Source: Paenibacillus pinihumi DSM 23905 = JCM 16419 (lineage in GTDB: Bacteria; Bacillota; Bacilli; Paenibacillales; Paenibacillaceae). Taken from it: DNA of 64,000 nt. The position numbers and the translations under genes were made by a program. Location: contig NZ_AULX01000023.1 of the NCBI RefSeq assembly GCF_000422505.1, forward strand, positions 1 through 64,000. The letters run 5' to 3'. A model generated the notes under the pieces. It was not told where the DNA came from. It saw only the letters and a program-made list of their open reading frames with translations, and did not search any database. Shown one piece after another: positions 29,626 to 38,179 of the stretch. Within the stretch, counting starts at the first letter, position 1. Each line of letters starts with the position of its first letter.

Positions 29626-30579
29626 TTACGCCCCTAACATTATTTTTATCTCTCTTAATGTATGGCGTCGGATTACGTATCGGGCGACCTGATCGACGCT
29701 ACTCTCGGTCGCGGCTTTATTTACGTCTTTATAGCGGCTGTTAACGGTCGCCACCGATACCTTTACGTCGCCGCGCAGCTCTTCGATTATAGCCCGCTGC
29801 CACTTTCGGCCCGCCGCATCGTTATCTCGGATCACAATTAATTCCTCGACTGGACTCCGGCGGATCAAATCGGCTTTGTACCGGTTAAACGCGGAACCCA
29901 TCGTAGCTACCGCAGGGAAGCCCGCCGTCATTACGGTCATGGCGTCAATCTCGGCTTCGACGATCACGGCCCGTTTACATTCTCTCCGGTAGATTACGTC
30001 GAGGCCGAATAATAACTCTCGGATCGGGCGGCCTCCCCGTTCGTACCAGAATAGTTTCGTATCGACCCTCCGGTATTTCACGTTAGCTAATGTCCCATCG
30101 CCGCTAAATATCGGGATAGTAACTGCTTTACGTGATTTATCGTAACCAATCCGGCACAATCGCTGTACGGCTTCGGATATCTTCCGACCGCCAAGATACG
30201 GTGACCGGAATTTGAATGGGTCCAATATCGAAATGTCCAGCGGCTTGAATACGGTGGCTTCGGTCGATAACTTTGGTATCCGCAGCGCCGGTAAATCAGA
30301 TCCCGACTCATCCTCGCCGTACTTTAACCGGAGATATTCGCCAGCCTCATCGTATCCAATCCCGTTGAGCCTGGCGATAAGCTCCGTGAGTGCCCCGGTT
30401 TCGCCCGTACCTCTGTCGCCCCAATATCCAGCCCGCGCGGTCGCCGTGTCCTCGTAATATATGTAAAAGGACGGGTCGTCATCGCGGCGAAACGGGGAGC
30501 ATGCGAGCAGGTACGAGGCAGTCCAGGTTGCACGGTGCCATTCGTAGGCTTCGAGTTCGGCGCGGACGTCTACGTTCAA
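29626..30579 (-). CDS. Toprim-domain DNA primase
   Basis: 317 aa, TTG 30579 with GGAG 9 nt upstream. The N-terminus (CSPFRRDDDPSFYIYY, YWGDRGTGETGAL) is a reduced version of the DnaG/phage primase zinc domain with fewer Cys. The Toprim domain is at about 200-265: AVIVEAEIDAMTVMTAGFPA (Glu) and VIRDNDAAGRKW (Asp-x-Asp). It makes RNA primers with the DnaB-like helicase encoded just upstream. It is in one operon with the XRE gene before it and the agr genes after it. Confidence 0.85.
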   Translation of the reverse strand: MNVDVRAELEAYEWHRATWTASYLLACSPFRRDDDPSFYIYYEDTATARAGYWGDRGTGETGALTELIARLNGIGYDEAGEYLRLKYGEDESGSDLPALRIPKLSTEATVFKPLDISILDPFKFRSPYLGGRKISEAVQRLCRIGYDKSRKAVTIPIFSGDGTLANVKYRRVDTKLFWYERGGRPIRELLFGLDVIYRRECKRAVIVEAEIDAMTVMTAGFPAVATMGSAFNRYKADLIRRSPVEELIVIRDNDAAGRKWQRAIIEELRGDVKVSVATVNSRYKDVNKAATESSVDQVARYVIRRHTLREIKIMLGA

Positions 30580-30585
30580 AGGCGA

Positions 30586-31017
30586 TCACTCCTCTTTGTT
30601 TAGTTTTAAGCGGCGTAACCTAACGTTATAGAAATCCTCAAGTTCTGAAGACAACGTCTCGACTTCGGAGTAAGTTAGTGTTGGCTCGCTAGCAAAAATC
30701 CAATCAGAAGTCACCTTTTTAAAATCATCACGAGTCTCTTTCTCTGCCACATAACTAGCTCTTGCTTCTTTTACTGATTCCGAGTAGAAATTAAGTAAAA
30801 TATAATATTCAAGAACGTGCTTATTAACAATATCATGCACTTCTTCTTCGGGGAGTCTCATCGCTTTTAGAAGTTTCAAAAATGTATCATTAGTAAGCTC
30901 ACTATCTCCCCGCTCAATCTTGCTTATCTGCGAAGGACTGATTCCTGACAAAGAGGACAGTTCATTAAGGGTTAGTCCTCTCTGCTTTCTTTTTTCTCTG
31001 ATTAATTCTCCTGTCAT
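30586..31017 (-). CDS. XRE-family transcriptional regulator
   Basis: 143 aa, ATG 31017 with GGAGG; the frame is open to 31065. The N-terminal XRE domain (GELIREKRKQRGLTLNELSS, GISPSQISKIERGDSELTND) is complete. A helical C-terminal part (ILLNFYSESVKEARASYVAE) may dimerise. It has its own near-consensus promoter and leads the operon XRE-primase-agr. AT-rich compared with the helicase upstream. Confidence 0.85.
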   Translation of the reverse strand: MTGELIREKRKQRGLTLNELSSLSGISPSQISKIERGDSELTNDTFLKLLKAMRLPEEEVHDIVNKHVLEYYILLNFYSESVKEARASYVAEKETRDDFKKVTSDWIFASEPTLTYSEVETLSSELEDFYNVRLRRLKLNKEE

Positions 31018-31056
31018 TTTATCCTCCAAAGAAACTATTTTATTTCTTATGAGGAT

Positions 31057-31085
31057 ATAATACATCTATTTTTATCGTTTGTAAA
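31057..31085 (-). promoter_or_regulatory. promoter of the XRE-primase-agr operon
   Basis: Read leftwards TTTACA (31085-31080), 17 bp, TATTAT (31062-31057), 40 bp before the XRE ATG. Confidence 0.75.
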
Positions 31086-31113
31086 CATTTCCTTTTTTCA
31101 CGAAGTGATAATT

Positions 31114-32469
31114 TTAAAAAATCCCAACAAATTGACCCGTCTCAGCCCCGCCAGTATCCACCAACTCCCGTACAATCCCGTAATTAGGAAGATAAATCAG
31201 CTCGACACGAGTATCCTCACCGCCAGACCTTCCCTTCCCAAGTTCAATGATCCCGCGGCCTTCTTCGTTAATGGTATCAATCCCAAACGTTACGGCTGCG
31301 TCCTCAAGTACAGCTTTCGTCTTCTTGATCTCGGCACGTTTCGGCGGTTTCAGCTCCCGGACTCCATCATCTCCCTTTTCGGCCGCATTTTCGTCAGCCT
31401 GAGTTATCACGTGAATGACTGAACCGGTCTTACCGGCAAGCTTACGGATACGCTTACTCGTTGCAGCCACATCGCCGCCCGCAGTCTTAGACGTATTGGA
31501 CTCAAACTCCATATAGTAAATCGGATCGATTACGACGACATCTGCCTTTGTTTCGAGAATATCCGCCTCAAGCTGTCTTATCGAGTTGTCCGAAAAGTCC
31601 GCTTCGTCGATCGCCCGAAGGATAATCCGCCCAGGTATTACGTCATTCAACGTAGTCACGAACTCCTCCAACCCCCGTTCAAAATCCTCTGGAAGGCGGC
31701 CCATAAGCATCGCCAGGTTATCGAAGCCCGCCGTATAATCAACGCCTGCAACGGTAGCCGTAGCAACGCCGCTCCGTGCGGAGATGGACGAATAAGCCCG
31801 CGCCATCCATTCAAATGTAGACATCTCCAGCGCCCAAATTAGTACGACCGCGCCATGGAAAGCGGATTCAATCGCCTCTTCCATTGTAATCACTGACTTA
31901 CCTCGTCCCGGCCTCGCATACCACGTATACATATTTCCGGAGAGGTATCCGCCAGTCTTAACGTTAATGGTCGGAAATTTTGACGGCCATATTTTAAATG
32001 ATCGGCCTTCTTTACGGGAACGGTACTCGGTCATGAAACGTTCCCCGGATAAGGTTATATCGTTCCCGATAGGAACATTCGTTCTTACTCCGATTTTAAT
32101 ACTTTCAAGCCGATCCTGCAACGACGAAATTAATTCGTCCGCCCGCATCGTCTCATACATACCGCCGACCTCTTTATTAATCAACTCCGCAAACTGCCGC
32201 TTACCATACGAATCCTTTAGCTCGCGGGCCAGAAACGTAAACTCGTCAGTCACGTCCGGGATGTACATTACGTCCGGATTTTCGGCTGCAAATGTGGCGT
32301 AAGATGGCGTGCGGCCCCCGTTTGTATCTGCGTAACCAAAAACGTAATCGACTGCGCTTTTTTCCGCTGCGGTCACGAAATGTTCCCGCGTAATTCCGCA
32401 ACGGGTGAATGCGGAAAGGTCGCCGGAGTCGATAACCTTACTCAAAAACTGTTGCCCGTAACTGGACAT
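31114..32469 (-). CDS. DnaB-like replicative helicase
   Basis: 451 aa; ATG 32469 is chosen for its GGAGG SD (9 nt). The N-terminal 130 residues are helical (DnaB N-domain type). The RecA-like core has Walker A ARPGRGKS, ALEMSTFEWMARAYSSISAR (H1a/H2 region), Walker B VVVIDPIYYME and VIHVITQADENAAE (H3, with Gln), then LEDAAVTFGIDT. It unwinds DNA at the phage fork, loaded by the DnaC-like protein encoded upstream. Confidence 0.9.
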   Translation of the reverse strand: MSSYGQQFLSKVIDSGDLSAFTRCGITREHFVTAAEKSAVDYVFGYADTNGGRTPSYATFAAENPDVMYIPDVTDEFTFLARELKDSYGKRQFAELINKEVGGMYETMRADELISSLQDRLESIKIGVRTNVPIGNDITLSGERFMTEYRSRKEGRSFKIWPSKFPTINVKTGGYLSGNMYTWYARPGRGKSVITMEEAIESAFHGAVVLIWALEMSTFEWMARAYSSISARSGVATATVAGVDYTAGFDNLAMLMGRLPEDFERGLEEFVTTLNDVIPGRIILRAIDEADFSDNSIRQLEADILETKADVVVIDPIYYMEFESNTSKTAGGDVAATSKRIRKLAGKTGSVIHVITQADENAAEKGDDGVRELKPPKRAEIKKTKAVLEDAAVTFGIDTINEEGRGIIELGKGRSGGEDTRVELIYLPNYGIVRELVDTGGAETGQFVGIF

Positions 32470-32724
32470 TGTTTCTTCACCTCCGTAGTTTACTTTAGCT
32501 ATGCCAAATCTTTCAAACCGCAAATTCGGTGATTTTCGTTTATTCTGCTGGTGAAGTTAATATAAATGATTGATTGTCGAAGTATGTCGAATCTTTACAT
32601 TATGTCCATATAGTATTATTATTTCCGCAAAGTCCATATATTTCGCTTGTCAAGTACGTGCGTCGAGTCTGTGGATGAAATTCCGAACTTCGTAAATCTC
32701 CCGAATACTCCCGTTTTCTCACGT
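32470..32724 (-). promoter_or_regulatory. control region of the helicase gene with short direct repeats
   Basis: No gene seen. TGTCGAA is repeated at 32575-32581 and 32585-32591 (10-bp period), and GTCCATATA at 32604-32612 and 32632-32640. A leftward -10-like TATATT follows the first pair. The repeats may be activator or initiator sites. Confidence 0.4.
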
Positions 32725-33498
32725 TTAAACTTTTCGCATCCCGCGGTGACTCTCGCCCTTGAACGTGAACTCCATACAGAGGTCACGTATCCGATCCGCG
32801 AGCCGCCGCTCACCGAAAACCGTATGCAGCTCATCCAACGGAACGTTGCTCGTATACACCGTAGGAAGCCCCGCCGTCACCCTCGCATTGATTACGGAAT
32901 GCAGATCAGCCCGGAATCCCTCCGTCGGCTCCCGGACGCCGATATCGTCCAACACAGCGAATGGAACGGTCATTGCTCGTTGTCTCGCGGCATAGTAACG
33001 GGCGGCAGCAGGCTCCGCGATATGCTCCGGTACCCGCGGCCGGTTGAACTCGTTATAATCCGTCTGCCAACCGTTGATATCAAGAAAGTACGCTGGCCGC
33101 TCGACAGGTTGCTGTCCTCGGCGGAGAGAACCTACGTAATGGACTGTGATCCATTCGGAGAGCAGCGCGGCCGCCGTCGTTGTTTTACCGGTTCCTGGCG
33201 TGCGGCTATACAGGTATAACGACTTGATCGGCTCGGGCTTTGTTTCGTCACCGAATTGCCGCGTGAAAGTCCGCACGTATACTGATAGGCTGCCATATAT
33301 CTCGGACTGCTCCGTGCGTGCCGGGCTATTGTCTAACGTAACCAGCAGATACGCCGCCGGTAAATTCCCGTTCCCGATCCGGCCGCCCTCTCCGTTATGC
33401 CCGTGCATGGCGATATACGAGCCGCAGAGCGTAGAACATTTCGGGCCTTCCCGTAGTGTACAGAGCCGAGCCAGAACGCATTTATCCGCATGACTCAA
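32725..33498 (-). CDS. DnaC/DnaI-like helicase loader ATPase
   Basis: 257 aa, TTG 33498 (GGGAGG SD) overlapping the upstream TGA. The N-terminus has Cys pairs (CVLARLCTLREGPKCSTLCG) suggesting a zinc-binding site. The AAA+ core holds Walker A RTPGTGKTTTA, Walker B FAVLDDIGVREP, sensor I TVYTSNVP and the arginine finger area GERRLADRI. It resembles IstB/DnaC-type ATPases that deliver DnaB-like helicases. Confidence 0.85.
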   Translation of the reverse strand: MSHADKCVLARLCTLREGPKCSTLCGSYIAMHGHNGEGGRIGNGNLPAAYLLVTLDNSPARTEQSEIYGSLSVYVRTFTRQFGDETKPEPIKSLYLYSRTPGTGKTTTAAALLSEWITVHYVGSLRRGQQPVERPAYFLDINGWQTDYNEFNRPRVPEHIAEPAAARYYAARQRAMTVPFAVLDDIGVREPTEGFRADLHSVINARVTAGLPTVYTSNVPLDELHTVFGERRLADRIRDLCMEFTFKGESHRGMRKV

Positions 33499-33887
33499 TG
33501 TACCGCCTCCCTCAACTTAGCGATAACTGCCGCCAAACATACCGCATCAGCCAACGAATTCGACTTGCCTTGATGATATACTTCGAACGGAGTCTCCCCG
33601 CATTCCGGGAAGTCTTCATCGTCTGATTGGCCGAATGAGGCGACATACTCCGAACTGTCCTCGTAACGATAAATAAACAACTCACCAGGCACGGCGTTGA
33701 GTACATCCGAAAAATTCTCGCTTGTGTAATCCGGAATGGACTCCACGCCACAAACCCCGTTCTCCCAGGCGTATATAGCGTCATTCACACGGTCCTTGCT
33801 CCATCCGAATACGACCTCCGCCACCCAAGCGTTACGTTGATGCCGTTTCATCGTATGCCACTTCGCTACAATCTCCTCCGTATACAC
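33495..33887 (-). CDS. phage ABA-sandwich domain protein
   Basis: 130 aa, GTG 33887 (AAAAGGAGG SD). Pattern W-x-x-M...VAEVVFGWSKDR...SIPDYTSENFSDVLNAV and a C-terminal helix with ADAVCLAAV matches the ABA-sandwich/BC1872-like family of phage proteins. It is coupled to the helicase loader gene by a TTGA overlap. No biochemical role is known. Confidence 0.65.
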   Translation of the reverse strand: MYTEEIVAKWHTMKRHQRNAWVAEVVFGWSKDRVNDAIYAWENGVCGVESIPDYTSENFSDVLNAVPGELFIYRYEDSSEYVASFGQSDDEDFPECGETPFEVYHQGKSNSLADAVCLAAVIAKLREAVH

Positions 33888-33944
33888 GTCTCATCCTCCT
33901 TTTATTCTTACTGTATCTATTTAAGCGATTCTGGTAAACTTCGA

Positions 33945-34109
33945 CTAATCGTGAACAACGATATATTGAGTAGCCGCTGTGCATTGTCCGAAGACAGCGA
34001 TCCCTTTCATGTATGCTTCCTGAGCGTCCGAAGCACGAACAAATCCTAAGATGAGTTCTCCCCGTTTAATCGCGTAAATATCTTCCGGTAAATATGCGCC
34101 ACTTTTCAC
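33945..34109 (-). CDS. 54-aa hypothetical protein
   Basis: GTG 34109 overlaps the TGA upstream (GTGTGA), SD CGGAGGG. GELILGFVRASDAQEAYMKG and ATQYIVVHD suggest a small alpha/beta fold. Unknown. Confidence 0.6.
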   Translation of the reverse strand: MKSGAYLPEDIYAIKRGELILGFVRASDAQEAYMKGIAVFGQCTAATQYIVVHD

Positions 34110-34261
34110 ACCGCAACCCTCCGTTTCATTTCGTCACTTCTACGGAAATAATTTCGTAACCAAATCCGTCTCAATCGTTCATTGCCGCGCTCCCTCGCAA
34201 TATCCGCCAAATCTAACAGCAGACTATTCGGACGGCCGACGTAATCAATCGCTAACTTCAC
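34106..34261 (-). CDS. 51-aa basic protein
   Basis: GTG 34261 with SD GGGAGA. Arg-rich (IARERGNERLRRIWLRNYFR), probably helical and possibly nucleic-acid binding. Unknown. Confidence 0.55.
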   Translation of the reverse strand: MKLAIDYVGRPNSLLLDLADIARERGNERLRRIWLRNYFRRSDEMKRRVAV

Positions 34262-34327
34262 ACCGTTCTCTCCCTTACGTTATTTATCGTAACAAATACC
34301 GGCGCAAAAAGGATTTCGTATAAAATC

Positions 34328-34570
34328 TTAATTGCGCACAGATCCGGCGGTTTCTGTGACGATTCCGTGAACATTTGCGGATTTCCATGTCCATTCGCCT
34401 TTAATCTCCGAGTCGGTAACCGCAACGTTCCGGCAGCTCACGGCATATCGGCCAAGCTTCGTAATTGGCGCTAAATCACCGGCTTTTAACCGTCGTCCTT
34501 TGTTGCTTACGATTACCCCTCCGGAAGCAGCCAACGCCTGAATTGCCGCTGTCATCCCGCTTAAAACCAC
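34328..34570 (-). CDS. 80-aa hypothetical beta protein
   Basis: GTG 34570 (GAGGCGG SD); ATG 34555 is an alternative. A segment GGVIVSNKGRRLKAGDLAPI resembles an SH3-like strand set. Unknown. Confidence 0.5.
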   Translation of the reverse strand: MVLSGMTAAIQALAASGGVIVSNKGRRLKAGDLAPITKLGRYAVSCRNVAVTDSEIKGEWTWKSANVHGIVTETAGSVRN

Positions 34571-34980
34571 GTATTTACCGCCTCATAGTCCGGCTTTGAT
34601 TCGGTTACGGCTTCGGCCGTCAAATCCGCCTTAATCTTCGGAACCATCCGGTTAATCAAGTAACTAACCGCGAACCCGGCGGTTAAATACGGATACTCCC
34701 TCGTCGGTTTGTACGTATGGAAACACTCGTCAAATGCTCGTCGTAAAACCTCTGAACCATGCTCCGTCAATGCCCGCTTGATCATGCCGGACTCGGCCGA
34801 CCAATTCCGCATAGGAAGATATTCGGCCGCGGGCAGTCCGTAATGGTCCTCGTTCATGTCCCGGAAATACTCCGTAATCGTAATCGTATTCCAGTGTCCG
34901 ATTGATAGGTTCCGCCAGTCGCGGCGCTGCTCGGCTGTGATACGAGGGCTGACCGATTTCTTCGGCTTTTTCGCTACCAT
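34561..34980 (-). CDS. 139-aa hypothetical DNA-metabolism protein
   Basis: ATG 34980 overlaps the end of the lipoprotein gene, SD GGAAGGTG. Lys-rich start (KKPKKSVSPRITAEQRRDWR), then helices with YFRDMNEDHYGLPAAEY and SGMIKRALTEHGSEVLRRAF, which recalls small replisome-organiser style domains. No firm family match. Confidence 0.5.
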   Translation of the reverse strand: MVAKKPKKSVSPRITAEQRRDWRNLSIGHWNTITITEYFRDMNEDHYGLPAAEYLPMRNWSAESGMIKRALTEHGSEVLRRAFDECFHTYKPTREYPYLTAGFAVSYLINRMVPKIKADLTAEAVTESKPDYEAVNTWF

Positions 34981-35309
34981 TCGCATTCACCTTCCGTTTG
35001 TGGTGTCATACTCTTTATGTGATAACCAGGCGAACCGCCGAAAGTCTTCCCGTAAGTTACGCAATACTTCGTACCTTTTACGGCGAGTTTATCCAGGCTA
35101 GAGCTGATTATCAGTTTAATTTCGCTCCCATCCGTTGTGCCTAATACTGCAATTTCCGAGTTGCTCCAGCCCTCCAGCGGCTCAGTACGAAGATATTCTG
35201 CACTTAATTTTCGAGACTCCGTTCCGCAACCGGCCAAGACTACCGCAACGATTAACGACATTGACAGTATTTGGTTTAATCTACGCAGAGTCTTCGGTGT
35301 TTTCGTCAT
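34974..35309 (-). CDS. phage lipoprotein
   Basis: 111 aa, ATG 35309. Basic start, hydrophobic stretch ILSMSLIVAVV and lipobox LAGC (Cys28) make a clear type II signal. The mature part is beta-rich (EIKLIISSSLDKLAVKGTKY) and small. It overlaps the SprT-like gene by 29 bp. A surface lipoprotein in an early region could act in superinfection exclusion; this is only a guess. Confidence 0.7.
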   Translation of the reverse strand: MTKTPKTLRRLNQILSMSLIVAVVLAGCGTESRKLSAEYLRTEPLEGWSNSEIAVLGTTDGSEIKLIISSSLDKLAVKGTKYCVTYGKTFGGSPGYHIKSMTPQTEGECEW

Positions 35310-35724
35310 AGCTACGTCCCGTCCTCTCTTCGTACCCTTTTATCGCTAAATATCGTTTGTAGGCCGCCTGCGCCGATTTTGTTTGCGAAATTGATGCGCC
35401 GACACGAACACACTCCGCAACAAATTCGAGGTCGGTATCGCGACACGGGACGCCCGTCGTATATAGACGCCAATGTACCAGCTCGTGAAGCAACGTTTTT
35501 AATACCTCTTCTCGCGGACGCGACGCATTCATACTCGTACACATTTGTATCATTGTACGGGCTGGATCGCTCGCCCAACGAAGGAACATACCGTGGGTAC
35601 GTTTCCATCTACGGTTCGTCAAATTGAGAGTACCCGTAAACGGCACGCCCCAGTGACGCAGGGACATTTCGTTAGCAGCCGCGCGGAGTTCGTCTAACGA
35701 GAGATTGCCGTTATCTTGCGTCAT
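35281..35724 (-). CDS. SprT-like zinc metalloprotease domain protein
   Basis: 147 aa, ATG 35724 (AAAGGAGG). LKTLLHELVHWRLYTTGVPC carries the HExxH-type motif HELVH of the SprT/Spartan family, and the third ligand may be the His or Glu in CRDTDLEFVAECVRVG. The N-terminal HWGVPFTGTLNLTNRRWKRT is the usual SprT strand region. Spartan-type proteases act on DNA-protein crosslinks; in phage the substrate is unknown. Confidence 0.75.
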   Translation of the reverse strand: MTQDNGNLSLDELRAAANEMSLRHWGVPFTGTLNLTNRRWKRTHGMFLRWASDPARTMIQMCTSMNASRPREEVLKTLLHELVHWRLYTTGVPCRDTDLEFVAECVRVGASISQTKSAQAAYKRYLAIKGYEERTGRSYDENTEDSA

Positions 35725-36067
35725 TTGCCGATGCCTCCTTTGCAAGTCTCTGTAACTCCGCAATCATTCGTTTGTCTGACGTGAAGTTCTCCGGCTTGAA
35801 TGTTGCTATTCGGTGTACAACTGCCTCCAGCTCCGCAATCCTGTCCAAAGCGGCAGGCCATCCGGTGCGGGCTTCGGCAATGAACGTGGCATTTTCGTCA
35901 CCGCCCTCGACGCCTCCGTACGCTAAAGGTCCGCGCTCACCTACGTAAAAATCATCAGGAATTTCTACGTAACTTCCGTCTGCCGTCCAAGGTCCCTCCG
36001 TCGCCGCTTCGCAAATCGCCCGATCCGCTGCGAAATTACGAACCGAAACTATAGGCTTTTCTGTCAT
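35711..36067 (-). CDS. 118-aa Ead/Ea22-like phage protein
   Basis: ATG 36067 (GGGAGG), coupled to the neighbour upstream. The order DRAICEAATEGPW...GDENATFIAEARTGWPAALD followed by a helix (RIAELEAVVHRIATF) is a familiar layout of early phage accessory proteins. Function unknown. Confidence 0.6.
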   Translation of the reverse strand: MTEKPIVSVRNFAADRAICEAATEGPWTADGSYVEIPDDFYVGERGPLAYGGVEGGDENATFIAEARTGWPAALDRIAELEAVVHRIATFKPENFTSDKRMIAELQRLAKEASANDAR

Positions 36068-36354
36068 GCCAGCGCCTCCCTTTTCGTCCAGTCGTCGTAC
36101 TGCTCGAATCTCCGCTCTTCGATGTCAGCGGCACACTCTTCGCACAACACGTCACCATCGCCAAGCATCGTATACTGAGCGCCTTTATCAATACGATTCT
36201 CGCAATGACCGCAGACTACGACTACGTATTCGCCATCGTTAAGAAGTTTCGGAGCCTCTTCGTAGATTTCGGCACAACCGATATCGTCGGTATACCCTTT
36301 AACCCCGTGGACATATTGTTCAATCCCATCGAGAATACGAGCTATTGCGTACAT
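36064..36354 (-). CDS. 96-aa zinc-ribbon protein
   Basis: ATG 36354 (GGAGG). CGHCENRIDKGAQYTMLGDG followed by VLCEECAADIEE gives two CxxC knuckles. The first half is helical and acidic. Possibly a small DNA- or protein-binding adapter. Confidence 0.6.
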   Translation of the reverse strand: MYAIARILDGIEQYVHGVKGYTDDIGCAEIYEEAPKLLNDGEYVVVVCGHCENRIDKGAQYTMLGDGDVLCEECAADIEERRFEQYDDWTKREALA

Positions 36355-36698
36355 TCGAACACCTCCGGAAACAACGGACTCACCGTCTTCACAATAATCT
36401 CCCGCAGCCGCACCGTCTCGGCCGTATACTCCGAAAGCAGCTCGACCAACGTCGTGGCCTCCGTCGTCCCGTTAACCTCCCGCAGCAGGGCGATTTCCAC
36501 CGCGGAAATAAGGCCGCCGCGCGTCAAGGGGTACCAACCTATATCCCGCCACGTCTCGCGGCTAATTGGCGGGGATTTTGCGGGATCAGGCTTGTATCCG
36601 GGAGCCTTCGTTGGGTCTACGGTATGCTTACGTTGCAGCACGAAGTTGTGGTCGTCGGCGGAAAGAGCGTATGACTTCGTAATAGGGATCGATTTCAA
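36342..36698 (-). CDS. 118-aa hypothetical phage protein
   Basis: TTG 36698 (GGAGGTG SD), overlapping the DHH stop. SADDHNFVLQRKHTVDPTKA and RETWRDIGWYPLTRGGLISA are conserved-looking segments of small phage early proteins. Unknown function. Confidence 0.6.
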   Translation of the reverse strand: MKSIPITKSYALSADDHNFVLQRKHTVDPTKAPGYKPDPAKSPPISRETWRDIGWYPLTRGGLISAVEIALLREVNGTTEATTLVELLSEYTAETVRLREIIVKTVSPLFPEVFECTQ

Positions 36699-37621
36699 TT
36701 CGTAGCACCTCCGAAAATAGTATCGATAATTGCTTGCCGTAATTCATCGGTTACTGGCGACCCTGCCGCGTGCTTATGACCGCCACCGCCGCGGCTCTTA
36801 GCGAAAAGTCCCACGTCGGTCCGGCCGTCTGCGCTCCGATAACTTACGCTGCGTGCCGGATCAATCATCGCGACGAAATCGATATCGGCCCGCTCCATGA
36901 CGATGTAGCTGCCGACTTCCGATTGATACCGGTCCGCGAAAACGATGCCTACCGTATACCCGCCGATTTGCTTTACGGTGACCTGGTGGAGTTTCGACTC
37001 TTTGTAGCGGTCGATCCGCTCACGCTCAATATCGAGCAGCATTCGTTCAGACTCCGTAAGTGTAACGGACAAATCGGCCACGAAACGTTCCAAGAACCGA
37101 TCACGCCCGATAAGCCAGAACAAATCGTTAAGGTCCTTCGCGGCCGTATCGCCAGTCTTCGTCCAGTCCCAGGTATCGTAGGAGCGGACGGCAGCGATAA
37201 ACGGCTCAATCTCCGAGATAAAGTCTCCCTCCGTTCGCCAGTAAAGCATGTGTGCCCCGGATTGCTTAACGGTGCTATCCGAGTGATACTCGTACACCTC
37301 CACAAGTACAGTGGCCCATTCATATCGATTAAGCCATTCGGCAGTCGCGTGATGGTCAAGCAGCCTCCATTTACGTGCCGTAAGCGAGTTATCCGCGTCA
37401 ATATGCTCGGCTACTTCTTCGTTTACGCTAATATCCGTAATGAAAACCTCGTCATAAAGTCCGAGTTGTCCTGGATCGTCCAGGAACGCTGCCACCTTTT
37501 CGTTCACGTTGGGGTAATCGCAATATTCGATATCGACCGCGGTTCCGAATGCGTGCCACGCCACTACTGCGCAGCCTACTCCGTCCAGGTCCGTATGTGT
37601 AAACAGTTTAATTCGGGACAT
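36695..37621 (-). CDS. DHH-family phosphoesterase
   Basis: 308 aa, ATG 37621 (GGAGG). Motif I LFTHTDLDGVGCAVVAW, motif II VFITDISV, DHH motif WRLLDHHATAEWL and C-terminal DHHA1 signature SRGGGGHKHAAGS. Such enzymes (NrnA, RecJ, GdpP relatives) degrade nanoRNA, single-stranded DNA or cyclic dinucleotides. It could recycle oligonucleotides or remove host defence signals such as cyclic dinucleotides. It stands in the DNA replication region. Confidence 0.85.
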   Translation of the reverse strand: MSRIKLFTHTDLDGVGCAVVAWHAFGTAVDIEYCDYPNVNEKVAAFLDDPGQLGLYDEVFITDISVNEEVAEHIDADNSLTARKWRLLDHHATAEWLNRYEWATVLVEVYEYHSDSTVKQSGAHMLYWRTEGDFISEIEPFIAAVRSYDTWDWTKTGDTAAKDLNDLFWLIGRDRFLERFVADLSVTLTESERMLLDIERERIDRYKESKLHQVTVKQIGGYTVGIVFADRYQSEVGSYIVMERADIDFVAMIDPARSVSYRSADGRTDVGLFAKSRGGGGHKHAAGSPVTDELRQAIIDTIFGGATN

Positions 37622-37648
37622 TTAACGTCCTCCTTCGGGGGTTTTAAA

Positions 37649-38167
37649 TTAACGTACCTTTACTCTCAATTTAAGAGATTCGATCAGCTTTTCACCCATA
37701 CCGTCCATTAAAATCCGATTGAGCTTCGTCGGTGACTTGACTTTTCCGTAAGGCATATCTGCGGCTTCATTCGGCCTATAGTTGGTGTCAACGTGCAGGA
37801 AACGGTACGCCCTCCGCCAAGCTTTAACGTAATCTGCTTTATTTGTCATATCGAAACCCCACTCGTCCATTAACGCTTCCAAGTACCCTTTTGCGTCCGC
37901 CCGCTGCCGTTCCCATTTCGCATACATCTGTTCCTGAGTCGGCTTGTTCATGGTATATTGTACTTTTTGCTCCGCCTCCCTCTTGCGAGTGGTTTCCGGC
38001 TTTTCTCCGGACAGTCCTGGGAACGAGTTAGGTACGTTGAAAACTCCCGTAATATTCGCCCTTAACAACATCTGCGTAAAAGTCAATGCCGCCCGCTGTG
38101 TCGTTTCGTTGTTATCCATGATGAGCGCGAGACGCCCACCCGTAGTTACTTTAATACTTACGTTCAT
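37649..38167 (-). CDS. 172-aa hypothetical basic protein
   Basis: ATG 38167 (GGGAGA). It starts with a strand (IKVTTGGRLALIMDNNETTQ), then a helix and a basic helical second half (MYAKWERQRADAKGYLEALM; YVKAWRRAYRFLHVD). It may bind nucleic acid. No family recognised. Confidence 0.55.
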   Translation of the reverse strand: MNVSIKVTTGGRLALIMDNNETTQRAALTFTQMLLRANITGVFNVPNSFPGLSGEKPETTRKREAEQKVQYTMNKPTQEQMYAKWERQRADAKGYLEALMDEWGFDMTNKADYVKAWRRAYRFLHVDTNYRPNEAADMPYGKVKSPTKLNRILMDGMGEKLIESLKLRVKVR

Positions 38168-38179
38168 TCCGTCATCTCC

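Noticed and set aside
36770-37711. 313-aa open frame on the plus strand
   Set aside because: Antisense shadow of the DHH phosphoesterase gene, whose motifs are all intact.
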